Positions 18,882 to 28,759 of a stretch of 64,000 nucleotides of DNA are shown here, piece by piece. How positions within the stretch are numbered: position 1 is the first letter of the stretch; each line of letters starts with the position of its first letter. The notes under the pieces were generated by a model. It did not search any database and had not been told where the DNA came from. It saw nothing but the letters and a program-made list of their open reading frames with translations. Where the stretch lies: positions 16,608,330 through 16,672,329 of the forward strand of contig NC_058497.1 in assembly GCF_020382885.2 (NCBI RefSeq). Direction: 5' to 3'. Source of the stretch: Scatophagus argus (taxonomy: Eukaryota > Chordata > Actinopteri > Scatophagidae). Made by a program: the position numbers and the translations under genes.

Positions 18882-21800
18882 TGTGAAGAGCTCTGCTCTA
18901 AAAAACATCTCTAAAGGCTTTAATGTTCCTCCTCCCCTCTTTCCTTTGCTGTTAAACGTTGCTGTCCATATGCACATACAGCAGCCACCTGACATGGATC
19001 ATTTCAGCACTCCACTATTCTATCCATCCATTGTCCTAGAGGCCCTGAAACTACCTTGAAGAGTAACAGAAACAATGGATTAAAGGAGGAAAAGTTTGGC
19101 ATTTTGGGGAGCACACTTATTTGCTCTCTTGCACGGAGTTAGATGAGAAGAACGCTAAGTTTTAGCCATTTAGTTTAGCTTAGCATAAAGGTGGGAAACA
19201 GTGAGCCCGGCTCCGTCCAGAGGTCAAAATTAAAATGTCACATCTTGCTCCTTTATTTTGTGCAAAAACTGAAGGATAAAAACAAGCCGCTCGTGGTTTT
19301 GTGACCTTCAGAGGTGCTAATACTTGGACTTTCGTTCTTACGGATAGAGCCACCCATCTTCCTGCTGAGCTAAGCTAACTGTCTCTTGGCTTCAGCTCCA
19401 TATTTAATGCACAGACATGTGAGTAGTATAGATCTTCTCCTTTAACTCTCAGCAGAAAAAAAGCATCTAAGCATATTCCCCAGAGAGAAAATCACAGAGG
19501 CCAAGTACACTGTTGCTTAGCCTGTAAGTGAGATGTGCAGTGAAACCTTGCACACCACCTCAACCAGCTCCTTTTAATTCAGAGGAGCAGAATGACTCCA
19601 CTCCAAGTTTTTCCCGATTTGTTGGTCACCCACAGTGGCATCTTCAATACCTCAGTATGTATTAGATGTGGTGTTAAATGCGTTTCTGTCTTCATTCGCA
19701 TTTTTTTAAGAAAAGGACCTCCCTGCCCGAGTAACATCTTATAACATGAATAACCAGAATTTTCAGGAAAATATGTTTTGGCATAGGAAATTGAGAAATT
19801 TGAATAATGTGAAACTTAACTTCCCCACACTAAAATAATTCATGCCTCAGGCTCATGCTTCTCACCTATTTTTCAGTGCATTTCCATGTGCTGTCGAGAA
19901 ATATCTGGAGAAAAGGGTGTGTGTGTGTGTGGTTTTGCACACAGGCAAGAATGTGTGAACGAGAGGGTGTGTTGCATGGACATGTTTCATTAACGTTGAC
20001 GAATCTCCAAGTCCTCCAGTTGTCATACGTCTCAGTCCAGTCATAAGCTGGATGTACAGAAGTGATTTTATTTTTCTATAGAGTGGCAAGAATAAATTGT
20101 TTTGGATGCAATAGAAGTTATTAATCCTGTAATACTTATGGTAGTAAATAACATTCATTGAAGACATGTGAACAGTCACATTTTCATGTATTCATTCAAG
20201 CATGTCCCATTGGGGGGAAGAAAAAAAAAATAAATCCATTTTTAGATGATTTAGATGATTAATCGCTGTGTCGGAGCTGTTGGATTAAGTATTGAATAAA
20301 ACAAAGACGATGCTGTTACCAAGTAATTACAAGCCACACAAATCTCTCATTAGGCTCGTTGCATTAGGAGCGCAAAAGACTCAGCATAAACTTACCGACT
20401 TTTATTTTGAAGCACTTTTCTGGAGTTTGATTTTGAAGCTCTTTATTCAGAAGTACATTTAATGAAGGAAGTTATGGCTAATATTCATTTGAAAGTATCA
20501 AAAGACGACTGGTGAAAACAGTGTGGTGGTCTGTCACCGCACAGATGTGTTACAACTGTCCTTGTATTTGGCAGTCGTGTAGTGGAAGAAATGTTTGTGG
20601 AAGTTGTGTGTTTGCTTTCTTTTGCTCTCTAGCCAAGATTTCTTTGTGTTGCTAGGTTTTAATTTATTTCTTCCTTTTTTTTTAATTCTCATTTGCAGCA
20701 GTATAGTCGGTGTGGAATTGCTGTCCAGGATTAGTTTGAGAAAAGATTTTTAAAGCGAACTTAATAGCTTGAATGATTTCATATTGCACTGTATGCAGAA
20801 GCCATTTATCAGGTATTTTAAAGAAGTTTAAAACATCATCTTTGTAACCTTATAGGTTTGTTATTGTATCACTTGGGAGAAAGCAGCTCAATACTGTCTT
20901 TTATTTAAATGTAACTTATTGGAGCAGTATTGATTTATTTGCATCTATGGGTGTGTGCTGATGATGAATAAAAGCTGAAAATGCATGTGCACTCATGCAG
21001 TTCCTGTTCATGCTGCTTCACATGATTGATGATTTTGCAAGCTAGGATTAAAGTAAAACACGTCACACACACACACTGAGAAGTTCACTATTTAGCATAT
21101 GAATGTTAGTAATGTAATAATAAGAAAATGTAATATTCCTGGAGTTCATATTTTTTCATTTTGGAAACAGTCAGTAGACTACTTACAGACTAATTTCAAA
21201 TTTGCCACATAGCAATAGCCCTATTGAGATAGTTATCAAGAGTCACACTAAAGCAGGGATATCTGCTGTGTATGTTATAGTCAGAAACATAAACAGAGAT
21301 TAAACCTCAACTTGTTTGGGAACATATTCATGAAGTCTTATTTAAAGCATAAGCACACATTTTTTCAAGTTTGTCTTGCTCACATGTCCATATTTACACT
21401 GAAGAGCTGAACTGAATCTTTGTAGTATCAGTGTAGTTCATGAGGGACAAAATCCACTGTCGTAGTTTGATGTGGGTTTCTTCACATCAAACGCTGTACA
21501 TCAAAGCGCAAAGAGAGAATTTTGTAATAAAAAGACTAAGTTTGGAACATCCCAACTTGATTTGACTAACTCAGATTGCTAAAGTTAACTTGCACAGAGT
21601 GACAAATGTTGATTTTGTCCCCAGTTTGGGGAGCTTTTCCCAGCCGGTTTGAGCAGGAGGAATAATTACAGGGACCAGTAATTCTTTAAATGTACATATG
21701 GGCTTGTACAAGATGTGCTTGTTCTAATCAATTGTGTTATTATTAATTATACAACAAATCAAACCAAAAAACAAACAAAAGAGGTTTATACAATGCAAAA

Positions 21801-22290
21801 ATGACTTCCACCTCACTGGAGAGACATTTAAAATAATCATGTATATAGTGTGATTTTTGTATTATTCTTTCCATGACTTTTTCTCACAGGGCGTAGGTTT
21901 ATTTCATCTGAAATAGACTTCTGAAAAAGTGTGTCCCTTTCACTTCCCTTTGTTTGTTCCCAGATGAGGTCGACTAAACTAAGGAGAAATGAAGAAATAA
22001 CCAAAGGATTTAATTTGTAAAGGTTATAATAAATAATAACAGAAAACATTGGGTTGCCACATCAATACGACCATAATATGAAATGTTTGTAAATGTGTCT
22101 CCATTTCCATTCAACTTTGATTTTAACAAAAAGATTATGGTCTCTAATACCGCAAAAATCACCCGTTCTTGTTAAATGTTGGGGTTTTACGGGTTTAATG
22201 CTTGCATTTTCAAAAGAAACGTTATTTCTGGAAAAAGGGATATCCTGTGTGATGAATGCAAGCTCAGAAAAAAAAAACCAGGAAAAACAT
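18882..22290 (+). other. rabgef1 3' UTR and intergenic DNA
   Basis: No coding exon seen. Several AATAAA hexamers (20092-20100, 20295-20300, 20967-20972) could end rabgef1. 19075-19485 is a nearly full copy of the dispersed ttagcataa repeat family. A perfect 10-bp inverted repeat (21465-21474 with 21483-21492, 8-nt loop) lies further on. The rest is AT-rich with no recognisable feature. Confidence 0.5.
19075..19485. repeat. dispersed ttagcataa repeat, fullest copy
   Basis: Marked by TTAGCTTAGCATAAAGG, by GCTAAGCTAACTG on the other side, and by TTTGGCATTTTGGGG near one end with CATATTCCCC near the other. Related, more decayed copies lie at about 3640-3880, 5030-5400, 24195-24356, 31090-31560 and 56200-56830, in both orientations. 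It is non-coding and resembles a short non-autonomous element frequent in teleost introns; the class cannot be set here. Confidence 0.7.
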
Positions 22291-22300
22291 TTTCACTTCC
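22291..22300 (-). promoter_or_regulatory. PU.1-IRF composite (EICE) match
   Basis: The minus strand reads GGAAGTGAAA, an exact match to the ETS-IRF composite consensus GGAANNGAAA bound by PU.1 with IRF4/IRF8 in myeloid and B cells. It sits 12 bp upstream of a TATA box and 62 bp upstream of the start codon of an Fc-receptor-like gene. Motif and position are seen; binding is inferred. Confidence 0.55.
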
Positions 22301-22312
22301 CTTATCAGTAGC

Positions 22313-22320
22313 TATAAAAG
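22313..22320 (+). promoter_or_regulatory. TATA box of the Fc-receptor-like gene
   Basis: TATAAAAG at 43-50 bp before the ATG at 22363. Transcription would be expected to start about 22343-22347, leaving a 5' UTR of roughly 20 nt. It is the clearest core promoter in the window. Confidence 0.65.
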
Positions 22321-22362
22321 AATGTCCCTCAGTCTCTGTTTCTTACAAACAGAGCAACCAAA

Positions 22363-25259
22363 ATGGACAGGTTCATTTCCCTTCTTGGTGAGTTTTCTTC
22401 ACTTCATTCACTGCATCTCATAAATCTAACATTGTGTTTAAATTATTGCTATTTAATTGATCTTATTCTTGGTTGTTTGCCTTTTTTCAGTTCTTTCAAT
22501 GCTGCCACAGTTTGCAGTGCCTCAGGGTATGTATCAAATGTTCCTACAATTAAATTCTAGCTTTGGAGCAACTTTGCATAACAATATCATGATTTGCAAG
22601 CTTAACATATACCAAACCTGAATGTGATTATGTGTGAGTTAAGCATTAATGATTGAAACAGTGAAACTATGCGGATGATTTAGATGTTGCTCCCTAACAA
22701 ACATATATGTATTTGTCTCCACCAAGCCGCCTCTGTGACCTCCTTCAGAGCTGTAGCGGAGATGGTGTCAGGGCACTCAAAGATCTTCACTGGAGAGAGT
22801 GTCCGGCTGAAATGCAGCGTTTCTGATCCCCACAGGTCCACCTGGGAATACGTGTGGTTCACGGGATCTGAGCAACCCTTGCACACTGGTGAACAACTCT
22901 TTCTGTGGAAAGTCCGTGTTAAAGACAGTGGGAAATATTACTGCCGGGGAGTGAGGGACACAGTGGTGGGAAAAATACACACCCTCCAAAGTCTGCCTGT
23001 GGAGATCACCGTTGATGGTAAGATCTGGTTTATCAGTATCATTAGAAATGTACTTGATTTAAATGTTGGGACCCCTTTTCCAGCTTCTACTCCTTTTAAA
23101 TGTCCAGTGGTTATTGGCAGAAGCAGAATATGATATTCATAATTATGTTTTCATAAATGTATTATCAGCTGAAACTAAAAATTCTGTTTCTGTTACCTTA
23201 GAATGAGATTTTTCTATGTAAACGCTTTATAACTTTATAAAGAAGCATTAATTGGTGTACTCCAGGCTAGAAAAGAATTGCTCGCCTGGAGTACACCACA
23301 CCACAAAATTTTCTGATTATCTTCCTGACTTCCAGTCCAGTCCAGTGAATATTAGCGGTAGTGATTTTTCCACTGGTCCAACCCCAAGTTCCCGCTCAGC
23401 CCACACATAGATTTCAGAGTTTTAGAAATTTAAAACCTCCATGGATCGAAAAGGTGTCTTGTTAATAGTTTTCTGTAATTTTTATAATAGTGGTCTTTGA
23501 GGCAAATGCTTTTATGGGCTGCAAGGGATTTTTTCTCTCCAATACCTTGACTGACCGCTAAGAAAAATGTCTGCCACTGCCAGGTTTCTACTGTAGTCCA
23601 GAACAGACAAACCAGACACAAAGAAACATGTTTAGAGGCCAGTGTAGGTTCTTGAATCCGCTTGCTAAGGGGAGGGTAAGTCATGTTCAGTTGTTTACAA
23701 TCTGTTAATTAACCACTAGATGCCACTAAATCAAACACACTGGACCTTTAAGACTACAAAATGAACACTGCTGGCTTGAAATTCTCTTTTAATTTCATGA
23801 TGGTTCCTGTGTGTTTGCTTTTGGTTTTTTAAATGTAAATATCAGTACAAGTCCACAAGATACTCTTTTGAGGCAATTGTCTTCCTTGTGATCCCAGGAG
23901 GGTGGGCTATCCTGCAAGTCCCACCTCATCCCAGCCTGGTTGGAGACACCTTGAAGGTCACGTGTCACTTGCGAGGCAGAGCCCCACTTCATGAAGTGAT
24001 TCTGTACAAAGACGGTGTTGAAGTTATGAGACAAAAGGGCATGAATCCACATTTCTACCTAACCAACTTGACCACGGAGGACCGAGGAATGTATTCATGT
24101 CGGGCGTCCTGGGACGCAGATGCACGTACACGCTCTGTAATTTCAACCAACACCCTAGTGCAGGTCTTAGGTGAGTTTATATATTGGGTTTGGCTTTGGT
24201 TGCTGTTTCCAGTCTTTATGCTAAACTATGTTAACCTGCTGGCTGTAGCGACATATTTTGTATAAGCAGCCATGAGAGTGGAATGGATCTTCTTATGTAG
24301 CTCAGGGCAAGAGAGTAAAAAAAGCTTCCCCTAAAAGTCAAACTATTCCTGTATTACTAATAATGACATAGAATACAGAATAAATTTAAACTATTTCGAC
24401 TATTGCTACTAATACCAATGAATAATTTTTTCTCTTCTTCTGCTCTATCGCAGAGGTTCTGTCGCAGCCAGTTTTGGAGATTGAGAAAGACAATGACCTG
24501 ATTCCAGCACATTCGATGAAGCTCATCTGCCACCACCAATACAACGCCCCTGCTCCCGCCCCCCCAGTACACTACTATTTCTACAAGAATAATAAACAAC
24601 TGGGAACAGCAAACTCTGACAACCATGTTACGGTCAGACGGACTCCGGGCCTATACAGCTGCAGGGCCAAGGTGCCTGTGTTAGACCTCGTCAGGTGGAG
24701 TGAGCCCAAAAGCTATGGACAAGTGACAGGTACTTAGAAATAAATATTACCTGCTGTGTGTCCTGGATAAAAAGTTTAACCCCAATAGTCCTCTTCCTGA
24801 ATTGTTGAAATTGTGAAACACTGCCCAGAAATTTTGCCAAACTTCTGAGGTCAACTTGTCTCTGACCCAATAGGACCACAGATGTTGCCTCCATTTCTTC
24901 AATCCAGAGGTACAAGACCTGTAGCTCCCCCAATCTCATCCTCACACTGGTCCTTGCCTCATGCACCTGAGCCAGCAACTGCCCGACCTTCTCCTCACAA
25001 ATCCACTGTAACTGCTGCTTTTATTCAACCTACTGAAGTGCCTCAGGCCTCAGGTCTCAGGCCAAGTACTCTGCTATCTGCAGTCCAGTCTTCCTCCAAG
25101 ATTGCTATCACAGAAAATGTCGACATACCAGAAGAATCTGTTGAAATGTCTGGAGAGTCTGGTGACATGCCCAAGGAATCTGATGATGTGTCTCATGACT
25201 CTCCAGTCACTGTCCCAGTGTGGCAAGTTAGCACCCATCACAGACTGGTGCAGAAATGA
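22363..25259 (+). CDS. secreted Fc-receptor-like protein with three Ig domains
   Basis: Exons: 22363-22387 and 22491-22526 (split signal peptide, MDRFISLLVLSMLPQFAVPQ), 22727-23017, 23898-24170, 24454-24729 (one Ig domain each), 24874-25259 (tail and TGA). The total is 1287 bp, 428 aa; all internal boundaries are phase 1, the classic Ig-superfamily pattern. Ig1 about residues 22-117 (RLKCSVSD...KYYCRG), Ig2 119-208 (KVTCHLRG...MYSCRAS), Ig3 209-300 (KLICHHQY...LYSCRAK), each with its cysteine pair. Ig2 begins GGWAILQVPPHPSLVGD, typical of Fc gamma receptor/FCRL second domains. Residues 301-428 are Pro/Ser/Thr-rich, then acidic (EESVEMSGESGDMPKE), with no hydrophobic segment: no membrane anchor, no cytoplasmic motif. 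A soluble three-domain FcR is known from channel catfish; orthology is not claimed. Human FCRLA is another anchorless relative. Confidence 0.85.
23254..23297. repeat. perfect inverted repeat (hairpin) in an Fc-receptor-like intron
   Basis: GGTGTACTCCAGGC at 23254-23267 is repeated exactly as its reverse complement at 23284-23297, with one more pairing base outside, giving 15-bp arms and a 16-nt loop. It lies in the 880-bp intron between Ig1 and Ig2. Confidence 0.9.
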
Positions 25260-25264
25260 ATAAT

Positions 25265-25483
25265 AATAAATCAGAGTAGCAACTTACGGCTGCCATGTTT
25301 TTAACTATCAGATATAAATCATATGTACAGGGCCATTGTACTGCCAGTGCACACTTGATTAACTGTGAAATATACAAGCTACAGATTGCCAAGTATCAAC
25401 TCCATGATTTCATCTGTACAAAACTAACTGGATCAGTAGTGCTGATGATAATAATTAATGCCATATTGGTTGAAGCAAATAAA
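25265..25483 (+). terminator. polyadenylation signals of the Fc-receptor-like gene
   Basis: AATAAA at 25265-25270 starts only 5 bp after the stop codon and a second AATAAA lies at 25478-25483. The second is the more likely main signal, giving a 3' UTR of about 240 bp. The gene ends tail to tail with otol1. Confidence 0.5.
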
Positions 25484-25825
25484 GCATTCCATAAATGATA
25501 GGTTCTACTGGATTTTATTTTCAATACATACACAATCTCTTTTTTCAAACATATTGTATAGCAATGGTGCTTACATATTAGAAGTATTGTTATTATAATA
25601 TGGACGGTGACTTTACAGTCAGAATACTAACACAGTTATAGGTCACAGTGATATTCTCTGCATACTTATAGCATGTAGCATTCTTGCGTTAAAATGTCTA
25701 AAAGCAACTAAAATTTAGTTATATATCTTGTAGACGGTACTGTTGAGGGCTCACATTATGCTAAATGTTTGCAACAATGTGCAAAACCAGAGAAATGCCG
25801 TGCTACTTACATCTTTTGTTTAATT

Positions 25826-25904
25826 TTTATTGAGAGACCCCTAGTGGTAGAAACTACATGGTGCATGTTTAACACATACGTTATATTTTCCTGTCACTTT
25901 TATT
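25826..25904 (-). terminator. otol1: candidate otol1 polyadenylation signals
   Basis: Minus-strand AATAAA hexamers at 25904-25899 and 25831-25826, about 440-520 bp beyond the otol1 stop. They are seen as tttatt on the plus strand. Confidence 0.4.
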
Positions 25905-26344
25905 TTTTTTTTTTTGCAATTACATATAGATGGGCAAGTCTTCAGTGATAGTATAGCAAGACATCCAACAAAGACAACAGTGTACGAAGAGGAGTAAGAC
26001 AGGAGGAACAGCGAATGAGGTGGTCTTTTCAAGTGAGGTGAGGGTGACTTCGTGGGGTCAAGACTTTTAAATGAGAGCAGTGAGAGTTTGCCGTACATAA
26101 AAAGAACTGTTGTGATGAGTGTTCATATACCTGATGACAATTAATAGAAAAGATTCAAAAGCAAAAATAAGAAGTTACTAGTACAGTGAAACAATAAATA
26201 TGATATTGCCAGTCTATACATTTTCAGACTAGAGTGCTGTACAGCTTTTGAGCAGTTCATAAGTGATAGTGTAGCACCACCAGTATTTGGCCTTTATAGG
26301 AAAGTTGAAATAGTCCAGTAGAAAAAGATATTTTCAGTAGGGTA

Positions 26345-28738
26345 TCAGATTTTGTCTGAATAAAGCAGGAATCCAGAAAAGATACTGTCATCCTCACTGC
26401 TGGCATATGCCCCATTCCAGTCTCTAAAAGTCTCCATCCACACTTGATCACCCACCGCCAGCCTCAGCACAACCAGAGTGGACGCCTGGTCGATGTCTTG
26501 ACCGTACAGAGAGTCCCTTGTCCTTACACGCCGTGACCCGTTCACCACAAGTGTGGCTCGCAGTGGCTGATTGCGTACAGTGATGTGGAAGGAGAAGACG
26601 TAAACCCCAGCATGGACGCATGTGAAGCTGTTGGAAGTGAAGTTGAAGTGATTCTCTTCGTTGTAGAAGACCTTGTCGAAACGTATCGGGAAGCCAGAGG
26701 GAGGGAAGGATTTTCTTGGAGAAATTCCTACACTGAAGGCAGAACGTTTCTGGGGAACTCCTGATCCCTTAGCTCCTTTGAATCCACGAAAACCCCGCTC
26801 CCCTCTCATTCCAGGGTAACCTCTTTCCCCTTTTGGGCCCATCATCCCTCTTATGCCTTGTGGTCCCTGAGATCCTCTAACTCCTGGTTCTCCTTGTGAT
26901 CCAGGAGGCCCTGGATCCCCTCTGACACCTACAGGACCTGGGGAACCGTGCTTTCCGTTCATTCCTGGAATGCCCATCACTCCTGGGATGCCAGGAGGTC
27001 CAGGATCCCCTCGCTCACCTTTCTGTCCTCTCTCCCCGAATGTTCCACACTCCCCTTTATCCCCTTTTTCTCCCTTGGGGCCTGATTCAACGGCCACTCC
27101 TGGAGGTCCAACCGGTCCCTCTTTTCCTGGTTCTCCTTTCTCACCAGCAGTTCCATTGAGGCCAGGTTCCCCCTTCTCACCACTACTACCTTTGACACCT
27201 GGCAACCCTATTTCACCTTTTTCACCTTTTGAACCTGCATCACCTGCAAGGTAAAGTAAACTGTTTTAGAACTACTGAAGTCTGAGAACAAAAAATATTA
27301 AACAGTCAATGGAACAAGTTTGTACCTTTTTGTCCTGGTTTCCCTGGGGCTCCTGGGGACCCAGCTGTCCCACTGCCTCCTCTGTCACCCTTTTCCCCTG
27401 AGAAATTTACATAATGAATAAATAATGCTAATAATATGATAATATATCTAATGACATAATATGAATATTGCTGTGCTAGATGAAGAAAAACTATTGAACA
27501 GGGCAAAAACTCAGAGGCCCAAGGGATCAGAGGGCCTCAATTATTAGAGGTTCAGTATACATGCATACAAGTCTTAATCAACAAATTGAACAGACTATAC
27601 CCAATCCCTCTCTGTCAATGACAAACTGAATAAGTAATTCAATAATCATAGCAGAGCTCGCCTCATTACCATCGTCAGCTAAGCTGTGATTCACAGTACA
27701 TTACTTCCTTGTTAAAAGCATAGTTAAAAAATGCAAAAGTCAGAAGAAACAATCATAATCTGACCACTCAGATATTCAGCTAATTAACCTCATGTTTTGT
27801 GCTCATATAGGCTAATTTTTCATTGAGCTGAAAGTGATTGCTTGGACTAGCAACAGAACGAATGTACTGCTGAGCTAAAGTCAATGAGGATCATCACTGA
27901 ATGCCACAGTGAACAGTGACATGTTCATTGAGTGCTGTACGCACTGAAGTGCCGTGGATAGATTATGACTTCACTTACTGATGCACTGGGACTTACTTAA
28001 ACGTATTGTGTCGTAGCCAGAGGCCTACTGTCTTATGTTATGTCCTGGTAATATTTTATATGTCACAGCTGCATTCTGCTTTCTTACAATATCTGATAAT
28101 AAACCATTTCGTAGTACGGAGTTTTACATGTGTATTTATCCATATTATAATCACCTTTGTCTCCTTTCAACCCCATAGGCCCACTCACTCCTGGAGGTCC
28201 TGGTAAACCAGCTGCTCCTGTAAGGCCTCTATCACCTGGTGGCCCTAGACAAGCAACATTAGGTAAAGTTCAAAATGCTGAACATCAAAGAAACAAATTA
28301 ATTGATTTACTGTGCTTTACCACTGGGTTTAATACCTTCCAGTCCTCTGTCTCCCTTTGGTCCCCTGGGGCCTCTCTCAGGTGGACAGCACTCACAGAAA
28401 TTGAAGTAACACTCATTGTAATCCAGGGTGTAGTTCTCAGGGCCAACACCAGGGGCCTCAGTGCTCTGTGTGTAGTAGTTTGGAAAGACGTGGCTGGGAT
28501 AGGTGGTTTTCTCTGTGGGGGGCAGCGGATGGGGCTCCTCAGGTTTTGCACTTGGCCCAATTTTTTGAGTCTTGGGCATGCTGGTGGTCACAGGACTGTG
28601 AACGGTGATCTGAGGGATGGGCTTCTTGGTGTATTGGTATTTTGGTTTCTGTGTAGTCTTGGCTTCAGCACAGGACACCACAGTGAGTGTAACCACCACG
28701 ACAGCCACGAGGGTCAACTGACAGGAAATAGTCCTCAT
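26345..28738 (-). CDS. otol1: otolin-1 / inner-ear saccular collagen, complete
   Basis: Secreted C1q-family short-chain collagen of the otolith and otolithic membrane matrix. Minus-strand exons: 28738-28336, 28244-28155, 27397-27326, 27243-26345. The total is 1464 bp, 487 aa (human otolin about 477). Signal peptide residues 1-26, ending near SCAEA; Thr/Pro/Lys-rich N-terminal region; N-glycosylation site NYT at 102; Cys cluster CYFNFCECCPPERG at 110-123, likely for interchain disulfides; Gly-X-Y repeats from about 123 to 350 with one break (GVAVESGPKG); globular C1q domain 354-487 (KRSAFSVG ... DQASTLVVLRL ... SIFSGFLLYS). The two middle exons are 90 and 72 bp, multiples of 9 as in collagen genes. 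An acceptor (ctgttttcag) about 12 bp before the ATG shows that the 5' UTR is spliced. The long plus-strand frames here are antisense shadows of the Gly-Pro repeat. Neighbouring sptssb, nmd3 and ppm1l support the otol1 call. Confidence 0.93.
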
Positions 28739-28759
28739 GGTTGACTGTGATCTGAAAAC

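Noticed and set aside
26970-27254. 94-codon plus-strand frame rich in Pro, Gly and Ser
   Set aside because: It is the reverse complement of the otol1 Gly-X-Y repeats; such antisense frames stay open because collagen codons lack complementary stops.
28157-28744. 195-codon plus-strand frame
   Set aside because: Antisense to otol1 exons 1 and 2 and the intron between them; it has no protein resemblance, while the minus strand gives a signal peptide and collagen start with correct splice sites.
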